Notes: a model not told the origin generated them from the letters alone. 64,000 bases of DNA from Paenibacillus sp. L3-i20 (GCF_022180385.2 NZ_BQME02000002.1:1612001-1676000); one strand, 5' to 3'. Positions 31,146 to 38,267 are shown, counted from the first letter of the stretch. Program-made: numbers and translations.

Positions 31146-32360
31146 GTGAAACAGAGATTTGAAGAACTAGATTCATTAAGAGGGATAGCTGCAATGTCGG
31201 TTTTAGTCTTCCATTGTCTAATATCCTTCCCTCTCTTCTATAATGCGAACTACAGCCAACAGTTTTCGAACAAACTTGTTGAGTTTTTTACAAGCACTCC
31301 ACTTAAACTGTTGTGGTCTGGCAATGAGCCTGTCTTATTATTCTTTGTTTTGAGTGGCTTTGTGCTAGCCTTACCATTTTTAAAAAGAGCTGACTCACCT
31401 GGCCCGGCATATTGGACTTACGCCATAAAGCGATTTTGCAGAATCTATATTCCATATATCGCAATTATGGCCGTCTCAATTATTATCATGACAGCATTCG
31501 CAAACCACTCTCCGGATACAAACATGAGCCCGACCTATAACGATAGATGGGATCATGCTGTATCAATTAAAGCGATTGTCGCTTATATTCTCATGCTAAA
31601 CTACGATACGACGAACGTGAACGGAGTCGTATGGACCCTTTTCCATGAGATGCGCATTTCATTAATTTTCCCATTATTAATGATCGCAGTAGTTAGATTC
31701 TCGTGGATTAAGTCACTTCTCTTAACATTCACTTTTACCGCAGTCGCATTTGTTGCAATTGGTTACTTGTCCAACTTCACACCCGACGGATTAACCTCAG
31801 TAGCAGTTTACTCACTCAGGGAAACAGTTTATTATACCCCCTTCTTTCTACTAGGAGCCGTTCTTGCCAAATACAGAACAAGTTTGACTTCGATCTTTCA
31901 GCCCTTCAACCGACTTGTTAAATGGATGCTGACATTACTTTCTCTAACTCTCATAAGTAATAACTGGCTATTTTACACACTCTCATTCAAACAACCCATT
32001 GCACAAGATCTCATGACTGCGATCGGAATTTTATTACTATTCATAATAGTTATAAGCTCCAATACAAGATCTGTTCTAACGACGAAGCCTTTATTATTTT
32101 TAGGGAAAATATCATATAGCCTATACCTCGTACATATACCAGTGATTATGTTGTCGAGTTTATACCTGAGTAAATTTATCTCAATGCAAGTAGCATTCCT
32201 TCTAGTCCCTGTTATTTCAGTTCCGATCGCTTACTTCTCATATAAATTCATTGAGCTACCTTCAATTTCCGCGGCACAAGTATCAATTAAATGGTTATCA
32301 ACTCGTAAGTTAAGTTCATTTAAATTGATTACCCCCCAAAAGAAACCAATAATTAAATAG
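31146..32360 (+). CDS. membrane O-acyltransferase, OafA/acyltransferase-3 family
   Basis: 404 residues from GTG 31146 behind AGGAGG. About ten membrane helices; family motifs include ELDSLRGIAAMSVLVFHCLI with the catalytic His near residue 23, FVLSGFVLALPFLKR near 69-83 and FLGKISYSLYLVHIPVIM near 319-336. These proteins move acyl groups, usually acetyl, onto exported cell-wall or surface sugars. It has its own promoter and is the only plus-strand gene amid minus-strand phage genes, the usual sign of a lysogenic-conversion gene that could alter the host receptor. Confidence 0.9.
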   Translation: MKQRFEELDSLRGIAAMSVLVFHCLISFPLFYNANYSQQFSNKLVEFFTSTPLKLLWSGNEPVLLFFVLSGFVLALPFLKRADSPGPAYWTYAIKRFCRIYIPYIAIMAVSIIIMTAFANHSPDTNMSPTYNDRWDHAVSIKAIVAYILMLNYDTTNVNGVVWTLFHEMRISLIFPLLMIAVVRFSWIKSLLLTFTFTAVAFVAIGYLSNFTPDGLTSVAVYSLRETVYYTPFFLLGAVLAKYRTSLTSIFQPFNRLVKWMLTLLSLTLISNNWLFYTLSFKQPIAQDLMTAIGILLLFIIVISSNTRSVLTTKPLLFLGKISYSLYLVHIPVIMLSSLYLSKFISMQVAFLLVPVISVPIAYFSYKFIELPSISAAQVSIKWLSTRKLSSFKLITPQKKPIIK

Positions 32361-32361
32361 G

Positions 32362-34269
32362 TTATCTAGTAAAGTAGATTTTCGTACCATCAGCCTTTTG
32401 AAAAAAAGGCTCTTTGGTCGTGTAATCGAACCCAATAAACTCCCCTGAATCCGCTAAGATTATGCTGCTGCTTTTTCGACCATTATTAACTAGCTCAATG
32501 TCTTTATCAAAAACTTGCTTATGCATATGATAGTTACCGTTAACTACAACCAATTCTTCCATCGAGTCGCCAATCATCAAACCGTTCTTCGCATGGATCC
32601 CATTCTCTCCAGTAAAGTAGACCTTCCACTTTGACCCAGTGTAGACCATGCTACTGCGGTATAAGCCGGTCCCGTAAAATGATTCCCTATCCCCGTTCTT
32701 CTCCAGAATCACTTTCTTAAACTTGAAGTTAAGTCCATCTATGCTAGTGCAATAGATAAGCCGTTGTCCTACTCTTGTATGATAGAGCAGATGATAAACG
32801 CCATTTACAAAGAGCAAGTCAAGGTGCCAAGGGTTAATGTAATTATCGAGCTTACATATGACCTTTGGTGTCCAATTGATTGCGTCTACGCTCTCTGAGT
32901 ATGCAACCTGACAATACCCTCCTGGCTCGCCGTCTATTTCGTCGTCAATGTACCACATACGGTACTTTGTGCCGTCCCAAAACAGGGCATGTGAGCGAAC
33001 CATTTTACCCACTGGTGAGTTACCAAACTCCAAATCTATAAGTGTTTCTCTAGCGCTCCACGTTACGCCATTACTCGATATCTTACGGATGATCCATGTA
33101 GGTTGTGGATTACCGGTCCCTGTCCAATTTTTGTGACAGATACGATAAAACACTTCCATCTTGTTATCCTTAAGCACTAAGTGCGGATCACTAAAAAAAT
33201 CCGAATTGTCTATCTGAGGATTAGTCAGATCGTCAATCGGATTTACAAGTCCTTGTGGTGCTCGCCAATCAATGCCATCGTTTGAGCAGTATATATGAAC
33301 GCTCTCCCAACGATCTCTATAAGGTCCAATGCCTATAGGGTACGGGGTGTTAGCCATCCAATATTTATATCCATTCCATCCATTAGGTACATAAAGAACT
33401 GAAGGATGATAAGGTTGATTTGTCTTTGAAAAGTCAGGAATATACAACGGGTTTTGCGCTTGATGAATGAAATGTTTGTACGTCTGTTTACTCAGCGCTC
33501 GAACGTCTTGCTCTGCCCCAACTGTCTTTGTGTAAAGCGTGCTCCTGTCATCTATGACCGTTACATTACGAGCCATAAAACCTTCTAGCGGCGTTCCCCA
33601 TGTGTTTGTTCTGCGATCGGCAATAAAGCCTAAACCGCTACCATGAGAGTAGGATTGAAACTGTCTTAAGTCAGATGGAGTAAGTACTAAGTAATCAATA
33701 AACGATGTTGCCCCACTCTTTTTAAGGCTAAGTCTTATGCTACCATCTGTCGTCCTCACTAATCTAAGTCTATCCCCGTTGTTATGTGTCAGCTTATCCG
33801 TTGTGAGGGCTGTGAACTTAGCCGACTTAATCATGGCAGACCCTTTTTGATCTCCAATATCATATTGTGTCAGATTTGGTCTTAATGTAATAACAAGCCC
33901 CACTGTCTTATCTCCACCGATTAATAAGACTTGACTGTTAGACTTACCGCCAAAAAAGACATCAAACTCTACTGAGTTAGCATCAATATAAACTGGCCGC
34001 AACGACTCGCCTGACCCTAGCATTACATTTAGGCTTTGGTTTGCGTCCATAAACACAAGGTCATCAAAATCATCAGGAAGCCATGGGCTCCGTTGAACAA
34101 GGTTATGCACCCCATCTCCAGAAGATCCTCCACCGCCTAATGCGGAGCCGTTAAAGGTTGGTACTCCTCCACTCTCTCCAAATTTATCGAGCGTTGATCG
34201 ATTTGAATGTGTGTGGCTATTTGGATCAGGACGAGACTCGCCGCCCCTATTTGTTGACCAACCACCCAT
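32362..34269 (-). CDS. tailspike-like protein with GH43/GH32-type propeller
   Basis: 635 residues. The N-terminal 75 residues (GGWSTNRGGESRPDPNSHTH) are a low-complexity attachment part. A beta-sandwich region follows (about 85-230), then a five-bladed propeller: YKYWMANTPYPIGIGPYRDR, SDPHLVLKDNKMEVFYR, HALFWDGTKYRMWYID, WHLDLLFVNGVYHLLYHTRV and YTGSKWKVYFTGENGIHAKN. Aspartates in several blades suit a glycosidase active site, but whether it is catalytic cannot be told. It probably binds or cuts the host surface sugar. Convergent with, and only one base from, the acyltransferase gene. Confidence 0.75.
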   Translation of the reverse strand: MGGWSTNRGGESRPDPNSHTHSNRSTLDKFGESGGVPTFNGSALGGGGSSGDGVHNLVQRSPWLPDDFDDLVFMDANQSLNVMLGSGESLRPVYIDANSVEFDVFFGGKSNSQVLLIGGDKTVGLVITLRPNLTQYDIGDQKGSAMIKSAKFTALTTDKLTHNNGDRLRLVRTTDGSIRLSLKKSGATSFIDYLVLTPSDLRQFQSYSHGSGLGFIADRRTNTWGTPLEGFMARNVTVIDDRSTLYTKTVGAEQDVRALSKQTYKHFIHQAQNPLYIPDFSKTNQPYHPSVLYVPNGWNGYKYWMANTPYPIGIGPYRDRWESVHIYCSNDGIDWRAPQGLVNPIDDLTNPQIDNSDFFSDPHLVLKDNKMEVFYRICHKNWTGTGNPQPTWIIRKISSNGVTWSARETLIDLEFGNSPVGKMVRSHALFWDGTKYRMWYIDDEIDGEPGGYCQVAYSESVDAINWTPKVICKLDNYINPWHLDLLFVNGVYHLLYHTRVGQRLIYCTSIDGLNFKFKKVILEKNGDRESFYGTGLYRSSMVYTGSKWKVYFTGENGIHAKNGLMIGDSMEELVVVNGNYHMHKQVFDKDIELVNNGRKSSSIILADSGEFIGFDYTTKEPFFQKADGTKIYFTR

Positions 34270-34281
34270 GAAATAACCTCC

Positions 34282-36069
34282 TTACTTGAGTGCGTTAAAG
34301 TTACGTGTCCGCTCAGCCGCTGTAAGCGCACGGTTATAGTATGCGGCGTTTTTAGTAACTGCAGTTTGATTACTACCATTTTTCCCACCGATAGTTAGGC
34401 CTTTGACTCCACTACTATCAAAGTTTATATTGCTACCACATGCCACTTGCCCTTTGAGCACATTATCGATATACAACGACAAGTGAGATGCATCCCTGAC
34501 ATAGACTATATGGTAAAATCGATCATTAGATATTGCTGTATTGGTAGACTTTGCAATCGTGATATATGAGTCAACGGAAGTAGATGTATTACGTCCAAAG
34601 AAAGTAGTATCCAATTGATACCCGCCATCGATACGAAGTCTTACTCTTGAGTTGCTATTTGCTTCCTGCTGCCGAGAAAGCAGATTGATGTACTCTCCCA
34701 TAACTTGTGCTGTTAATACCAATGTAAATTGCTCGGTTCCATTAAAGTACTTATTCGGGGTTGTAATTGCACTATCATTAACGGGGTTATTTGCGTAATA
34801 GATAAGCGAAGCATCCTCTACATGGCCCGTTTCGATGACTGTCGCTTTGGTTCTCGCTGTTACACTAACCCCATTAGCCACATTACCCGACAAGTCTTTT
34901 GCTCTGACGCTAAAACTATATTGAGTATCAGCTGATAGCCCCGTTACATTGTAAGTAGTGCCGGTCACATTAATCAAAAATACACTATCCTTGTATATGT
35001 CATAACTCGCAACATCTAAAGACACAGAAGCAGACCAAGACAGCGTTAGGCTAGTTTCTGTGTGATTGGCAGCTGCTAAGTTTGTAACTTCTGCTGGAGC
35101 CGTTGTATCAGGAGGAAGTGTATTGCTTAAAGTAGTAACATTGACTGATGTACCCGTCGAGATGTTTCCAGAAGCGTCCTTAGCTTTAACCATAAATGTA
35201 TAGCCAGTTGCTGCAGTCAAATTTGTGACGCTAAATGTTGTTGTCGTCACCGCAGCTAATAACGTCGACCCTCTGTACACCTCATAAGCTGCAACATCAT
35301 TACTCACACTCGCTGTCCAACTTAATAACACACTCGTCTCAGTTGGCGCACCCGTTAGGTTAGTTACGCTTGTAGGAGCTGTTGTATCAGGTGGTTGACT
35401 GGCATTTAGCGTTGTTGCCGTCACTGATACACCACTTGATATGTTGCCCGCATTATCCTTAGCTTTTACTGTAAATGTATAGGCAGTAGCTGCTAAAAGC
35501 CCCTGGATATTGAGCGAGGTTACAGTAACGCTCTGCACTAATACGTTACCGTTGTACACCTCGTAAGCTACTGTATCCTGTGACGTCGAAGCAACCCAAC
35601 TTAACTGCACGTTTCTCTCACCAGGTACACTCGTTAATAACGTCACATTCACTGGTGGCGTCGTGTCTGGGGGATTAACAACTGGGGGAATATCCCCGAA
35701 AATACCATACGCCCGAAATTTACCGCTGGCCGTTACCATAACAGTCGTAAATGGTTTGAAAGACTGCTCAAACCCTTCCGCAGAATCAACTTCTATTACA
35801 TTACTTCCAATTGTCACCGTTAAAGGATTGTTGCCAGTGTTAGAAATCCCAAAGCCGACAGCTTGCTTGGAAAAAACCTTTGTTGTATTTGCTGATCCCG
35901 TAAAGTATTCATCTGAATAAACACTCTGCCCGCCACCCACACTGAGCGGAGTTTTTCCATCAGGACCAAAAACAACTACTGGGGTAAAAAAGCTTTTGCC
36001 ATCCTCAGTAATCCGAATAGCTCCAGCACGTTTTTTTAAGTCCTCAGGGAAAACAAACCTTTCTTCCAC
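34282..36069 (-). CDS. fibronectin type III and LamG-like fibre protein
   Basis: 595 residues from GTG 36069, which has GAGGTG upstream; the frame is open further but without a ribosome site. The N-terminal part (EERFVFPEDLKKRAGAIRIT) leads to three FN3 domains of about 90 residues, each ending in the Y-x-F-x-V-x-A-K-D-x-x-G-N-x-(S/A)-x-G pattern (about 145-420). The C-terminal 160 residues look like a LamG/concanavalin-type sugar-binding domain (QFTLVLTAQVMGEYINLL, HIVYVRDASHLSLYIDN). It probably adheres to surface sugars and is grouped with the tailspike 12 bp downstream. Confidence 0.85.
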   Translation of the reverse strand: MEERFVFPEDLKKRAGAIRITEDGKSFFTPVVVFGPDGKTPLSVGGGQSVYSDEYFTGSANTTKVFSKQAVGFGISNTGNNPLTVTIGSNVIEVDSAEGFEQSFKPFTTVMVTASGKFRAYGIFGDIPPVVNPPDTTPPVNVTLLTSVPGERNVQLSWVASTSQDTVAYEVYNGNVLVQSVTVTSLNIQGLLAATAYTFTVKAKDNAGNISSGVSVTATTLNASQPPDTTAPTSVTNLTGAPTETSVLLSWTASVSNDVAAYEVYRGSTLLAAVTTTTFSVTNLTAATGYTFMVKAKDASGNISTGTSVNVTTLSNTLPPDTTAPAEVTNLAAANHTETSLTLSWSASVSLDVASYDIYKDSVFLINVTGTTYNVTGLSADTQYSFSVRAKDLSGNVANGVSVTARTKATVIETGHVEDASLIYYANNPVNDSAITTPNKYFNGTEQFTLVLTAQVMGEYINLLSRQQEANSNSRVRLRIDGGYQLDTTFFGRNTSTSVDSYITIAKSTNTAISNDRFYHIVYVRDASHLSLYIDNVLKGQVACGSNINFDSSGVKGLTIGGKNGSNQTAVTKNAAYYNRALTAAERTRNFNALK

Positions 36070-36101
36070 AGTTAACACCTCGTTCCTGTTAGTATTCAAA
36101 G

Positions 36102-36125
36102 AAAAAAGCCACCCCTTAGGGTGAC
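36102..36125 (-). terminator. terminator before the FN3 gene
   Basis: GTCACCC, 4-nt loop, GGGTGGC (7 bp with one wobble) followed by six T on the minus strand. It ends the unit containing the 36239 gene. Confidence 0.8.
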
Positions 36126-36136
36126 TATAAGTTGTA

Positions 36137-36165
36137 TTGACTGACCAAATCAAACATGCTATATT
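36137..36165 (+). promoter_or_regulatory. strong promoter for plus-strand small RNA
   Basis: TTGACT at 36137-36142, 17-bp spacer, TATATT at 36160-36165. It points away from the minus-strand genes on both sides. Confidence 0.6.
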
Positions 36166-36171
36166 ATTGGC

Positions 36172-36227
36172 AACCGAAAGCATCGGAATCGAGTCGTATG
36201 GGAGAGCATCCCCGCGGCTCTTTTTTT
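36172..36227 (+). ncRNA. candidate small RNA, about 57 nt, upstream of the FN3 gene
   Basis: Transcription from the promoter at 36137 would give a short RNA with a hairpin CCGA/TCGG, then TATGGGAGAGC, a loop and GCTCT followed by seven T at 36221-36227. It is antisense to the leader region of the FN3 gene. The string TATGGGAG just before the terminator also occurs in the candidate RNA at 28863, which has the same promoter-hairpin-terminator plan. The terminator stem is only 5 bp, so confidence is moderate. Confidence 0.45.
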
Positions 36228-36238
36228 GCTTTTACGAC

Positions 36239-36568
36239 TTACCGCCCGCCATCTATTACCAAGAGTTTACCCATTAAATTCGTCATTTGCAGCACTGCTT
36301 TTTCAGTATGTACAGGCCATCGATCTCCGCGCACTGACTTAAACACAGCCAAACTATTCGGATTATCAGGATCGGTTGTAGTAATGTAATTGATATCTTC
36401 CGAACATAAAAACTCTACTTTTCCTTCACTATCTTCTGCAATCATAAACATAAATTCATGATTGTCTGAATCTGACGGGAAAGTTACGAGTTCATTAGGT
36501 ATGACAAATTTGGCTGGCTGTCCATTTTGTTGGTTAAGTAATATTGTGTATGCAACCTTTTCGGTCAT
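36239..36568 (-). CDS. hypothetical phage protein, 109 residues
   Basis: Starts at ATG 36568 behind GGAGGTG (a GTG at 36583 overlaps that ribosome site and is unlikely). Acidic, beta-rich, with EFMFMIAEDSEGKVEFLCSE and RGDRWPVHTEKAVLQMTNLM. No family recognised. It lies between yolD and the FN3 gene and is closed by the terminator at 36102. Confidence 0.65.
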   Translation of the reverse strand: MTEKVAYTILLNQQNGQPAKFVIPNELVTFPSDSDNHEFMFMIAEDSEGKVEFLCSEDINYITTTDPDNPNSLAVFKSVRGDRWPVHTEKAVLQMTNLMGKLLVIDGGR

Positions 36569-36646
36569 TGAAATCACCTCCACTTAATTATTCTATCTAA
36601 GTAGAGAGTTTCCTTTTTACCAATTCATCATACTAGCTAATCAGTT

Positions 36647-36985
36647 TTAAGAATTGATACTAGCACCCTCGATATCTTTTATATCAAACCACTCGCCATC
36701 GACCATGAATCGTTTTTTCAATTGATCCACTCGATCAACTACGCCGACTATAGTTAATTCTTCAAAAGGATGATACATGCGAAGAGTGATCTGTTGCCGC
36801 ATTGCCATAGACTCGGAAACATCCCTTGAAATGTCTTCCCATTCTTGTTCATCAAGACTTATCCTACTTCTACGCTTCGACTCTTTGTCATAATCATTCA
36901 TTGCTTTCCTATGCTCAGGCAATATCATTCGACTAGATTCCCATAACCCATTTCCTTCTAGCTTTTTACGTTGTGGCATTGCCAT
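36647..36985 (-). CDS. YolD-like protein
   Basis: 112 residues with the YolD-family core: KLEGNGLWESSRMILPEHRK, SRISLDEQEWEDISRDVSES and a final FMVDGEWFDIKDIEGASI. In Bacillus, YolD-type genes are SOS-induced and usually precede a Y-family DNA polymerase (UvrX/YqjW). Here no polymerase follows. A full SOS box lies next to a TATAAT -10 just upstream, so the gene should respond to DNA damage. Confidence 0.85.
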   Translation of the reverse strand: MAMPQRKKLEGNGLWESSRMILPEHRKAMNDYDKESKRRSRISLDEQEWEDISRDVSESMAMRQQITLRMYHPFEELTIVGVVDRVDQLKKRFMVDGEWFDIKDIEGASINS

Positions 36986-37016
36986 AAAAACACCGTCCTC
37001 ATTATTTGATGTTTTT

Positions 37017-37038
37017 ATTATATGCGAACAAACGTTCT
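37017..37038 (-). promoter_or_regulatory. SOS (LexA/DinR) box and -10 of yolD
   Basis: CGAAC AAAC GTTCT at 37025-37038 matches the Gram-positive LexA consensus CGAAC-N4-GTTCG at nine of ten positions. A TATAAT -10 (37022-37017, minus strand) lies directly beside it, so LexA would block this promoter. Confidence 0.85.
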
Positions 37039-37055
37039 TAAACCAGTCTTGACAT

Positions 37056-37110
37056 TAAAAATAATTTGCCCCGCAGCTAAACAAAACGGCGGCCTCACCA
37101 ACTACGGGGC
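37056..37110 (-). terminator. terminator of the structured RNA
   Basis: GCCCCG (complement of 37105-37110) pairs with CGGGGC (complement of 37068-37073), followed on the minus strand by AAATTATTTTT. The loop is long (about 31 nt) and has internal pairs. Confidence 0.5.
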
Positions 37111-37363
37111 TGGCCTAGACGTAGCCTAATCCACTTAGGCTTGTTCAATCAATTTTTGGTTTTTAATGCACATCGCCAAACGCTCCAGTTTAGTTTTTAG
37201 GACGCTGTAGATTATCTCGCTCAATTGTATGAGTCGAGGTCTAGCGTCTATAACGGTTGAAACCTGAGCGTTTGGCGACGAGATATGAGAGCGCCATCGA
37301 CATCAACTACATTTGATAATCATTTAGTACTCTCACTATTAGATGGCAGCTGATAGACAAAAA
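37056..37363 (-). ncRNA. candidate structured non-coding RNA, about 308 nt
   Basis: Lies between the promoter at 37370-37398 and the terminator at 37056-37110. The central part folds as one long rod. Outer perfect 13-bp stem TCGCCAAACGCTC (complement of 37266-37278) with GAGCGTTTGGCGA (complement of 37173-37185). Inside it GACGCT/AGCGTC with flanking AGA/TCT, and innermost TCG-A-CTCA with TGAGCGA. A separate hairpin GCCTAA/TTAGGC follows (37124-37140). A 57-codon open frame crosses it but has no start with a ribosome site, so the RNA is probably the product. Not a family I recognise. Confidence 0.55.
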
Positions 37364-37369
37364 AACGCA

Positions 37370-37398
37370 CTTATAAACTTGTCCTATGTAACTATCAA
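37370..37398 (-). promoter_or_regulatory. promoter for the structured RNA
   Basis: Minus strand TTGATA (37398-37393), 17-bp spacer, TATAAG (37375-37370). It lies downstream of the hammerhead ribozyme, so the RNA can be made independently of the early operon. Confidence 0.6.
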
Positions 37399-37448
37399 AG
37401 AACAATATATGTAAAGGGCAGTGTGTACGACTGCCACGTGGCGGAGTT

Positions 37449-37514
37449 CCGCGACCATACCGTTAGTTTCAACGATATGGTTTCGTCCACTTCCGTTGTG
37501 GACTCATCAGGCGG
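37449..37514 (-). ncRNA. type I hammerhead self-cleaving ribozyme
   Basis: Reading the minus strand from the base after the stop of the 37515 gene: stem I strand CCGC (37514-37511); core CUGAUGA (37510-37504); stem II GUCCAC/GUGGAC with loop AACGGAA (37503-37485); core GAA (37484-37482); stem III of 11 bp, ACCAUAUCGUU with AACGGUAUGGU (one G-U), loop GAAACU; then C at 37453, the cleavage site after ...GUC; then stem I strand GCGG (37452-37449). Every invariant core base and the A15.1-U16.1 pair is present. Stem I is the open one, so it is type I. The 3' strand GCGG can also pair with CCGC at 37444-37441, a possible off-state. Confidence 0.93.
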
Positions 37515-37793
37515 TTAATCTAGATAACGAGACATGCTAATCGAGTACTGCTGCTTAATCTTCTCGAAAGCATTTATTGTAACCTTATAACTGTTCAAAC
37601 CAGGTCGGCTTGTTTCTTGTTGGACGATACCCCGCCCCTTTAGTTCAAGCGAAGTGTAAAGGAAGTAATGGTTGCCATAGTGACTTAGACTCGCTTCGAT
37701 CTGAGCATTGACTTTTCGCTCATCAAGTTCTGGCATATACATGTGTACACCCTTCACAATTCGATCTGCTGGGAACTCAATTACTTTTGACAT
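37515..37793 (-). CDS. hypothetical early protein, 92 residues, upstream of the ribozyme
   Basis: ATG 37793 follows GGGAGG at normal spacing; an in-frame GTG at 37811 overlaps no ribosome site. The product starts SKVIEFPADRIVKGVHMYMP and has a winged-helix-like latter half (SLELKGRGIVQQETSRPG and YKVTINAFEKIKQQYSISM). It could be a small DNA-binding protein, but no family is recognised. Its stop codon is directly followed by the hammerhead ribozyme, which would cut its mRNA 62 nt past the stop. Confidence 0.7.
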   Translation of the reverse strand: MSKVIEFPADRIVKGVHMYMPELDERKVNAQIEASLSHYGNHYFLYTSLELKGRGIVQQETSRPGLNSYKVTINAFEKIKQQYSISMSRYLD

Positions 37794-37825
37794 TTCAATA
37801 TCCTCCCTCACGTTCGCCCGCCGGC

Positions 37826-37912
37826 TTATTTGCGATTTTTTAAAGCCTTAACCAATCCGATCAAACTAACCCCTAAAGCTGCTACGATGATGACCCATGT
37901 GATTACTTCCAT
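37826..37912 (-). CDS. 28-residue hydrophobic peptide
   Basis: ATG 37912 follows GGAGGG at 8-nt spacing; stop TAA at 37826. The product is one membrane helix (EVITWVIIVAALGVSLIGLV) with a basic end KALKNRK. This is the layout of small membrane-active peptides such as type I toxins or phage accessory peptides. Its ribosome site can pair with CTCCCTCC upstream, see the hairpin at 37963. Confidence 0.65.
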   Translation of the reverse strand: MEVITWVIIVAALGVSLIGLVKALKNRK

Positions 37913-37962
37913 CGCTCTTCCCTCCATTTATTTTAATCATGCTATATGTTAAGATTGGGTGG

Positions 37963-37984
37963 AGGGAGCCTCTAACTCCCTCCT
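37963..37984 (-). promoter_or_regulatory. hairpin with anti-Shine-Dalgarno arm
   Basis: GGAGGGAG, 7-nt loop, CTCCCTCC (perfect 8 bp) lies just after the stop of the 45-residue gene. There is no T run. The second arm, as TCCCTCCA, is also fully complementary over 8 nt to TGGAGGGA, the ribosome site of the 28-residue peptide 50 nt downstream, so the two pairings exclude each other. Confidence 0.5.
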
Positions 37985-37990
37985 AGGAAC

Positions 37991-38128
37991 CTATTTACGT
38001 TTGCGTGTGCGTGTGGTGCGCTGGCGTCGTTTGGTTCCTTTTTTCTTTGTCTTACGGCTTGTCCGACTTACAATGATTGCAGTGTAGAACTGAATGACCG
38101 CCGTTAAGAGCAAAACCCAATCTTTCAT
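37991..38128 (-). CDS. 45-residue membrane peptide with very basic tail
   Basis: ATG 38128 follows AAGGGTG; stop TAG at 37991. Residues 3-20 (DWVLLLTAVIQFYTAIIV) form a membrane helix; the remaining 25 residues carry 16 Lys/Arg. First gene of the minus-strand early operon, directly behind the promoter at 38172-38200. Function unknown; the tail may bind RNA, DNA or phospholipid. Confidence 0.65.
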   Translation of the reverse strand: MKDWVLLLTAVIQFYTAIIVSRTSRKTKKKGTKRRQRTTRTRKRK

Positions 38129-38171
38129 TTTCTCACCCTTTCGGGAAGTGTTATATCAACTTCCTAATACA

Positions 38172-38246
38172 AATATACCACTTGTTGATACACAAGTCAA
38201 TACAATGTATCAACTAATTGATATTTAATTTTAGTTAGCTTATACT
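38172..38246. promoter_or_regulatory. divergent early promoters with operator repeats
   Basis: Minus promoter: TTGACT (38200-38195), 17 bp, TATATT (38177-38172). Plus promoter: TTGATA (38218-38223), 17 bp, TATACT (38241-38246). Between and over them lies an 8-bp inverted repeat GTTGATAC (38184-38191) / GTATCAAC (38207-38214); further single TATCAA/TTGATA half-sites occur near 38155 and in the plus -35. A regulator such as the adjacent XRE protein could silence the early operon and control itself here. Confidence 0.75.
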
Positions 38247-38267
38247 AAATCCAGGGGGTGTTACTTT

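Noticed and set aside
37017..37110. Plus-strand TTGACA at 37049 as a promoter
   Set aside because: No -10 at 16-18 bp and no gene or hairpin-terminator unit in that direction.
37124..37300. A 57-codon open frame ending KLERLAMCIKNQKLIEQA on the minus strand
   Set aside because: Looks protein-like at its end but has no ATG/GTG start with a ribosome site and lies in a strongly paired region; kept only as an alternative to the RNA reading.
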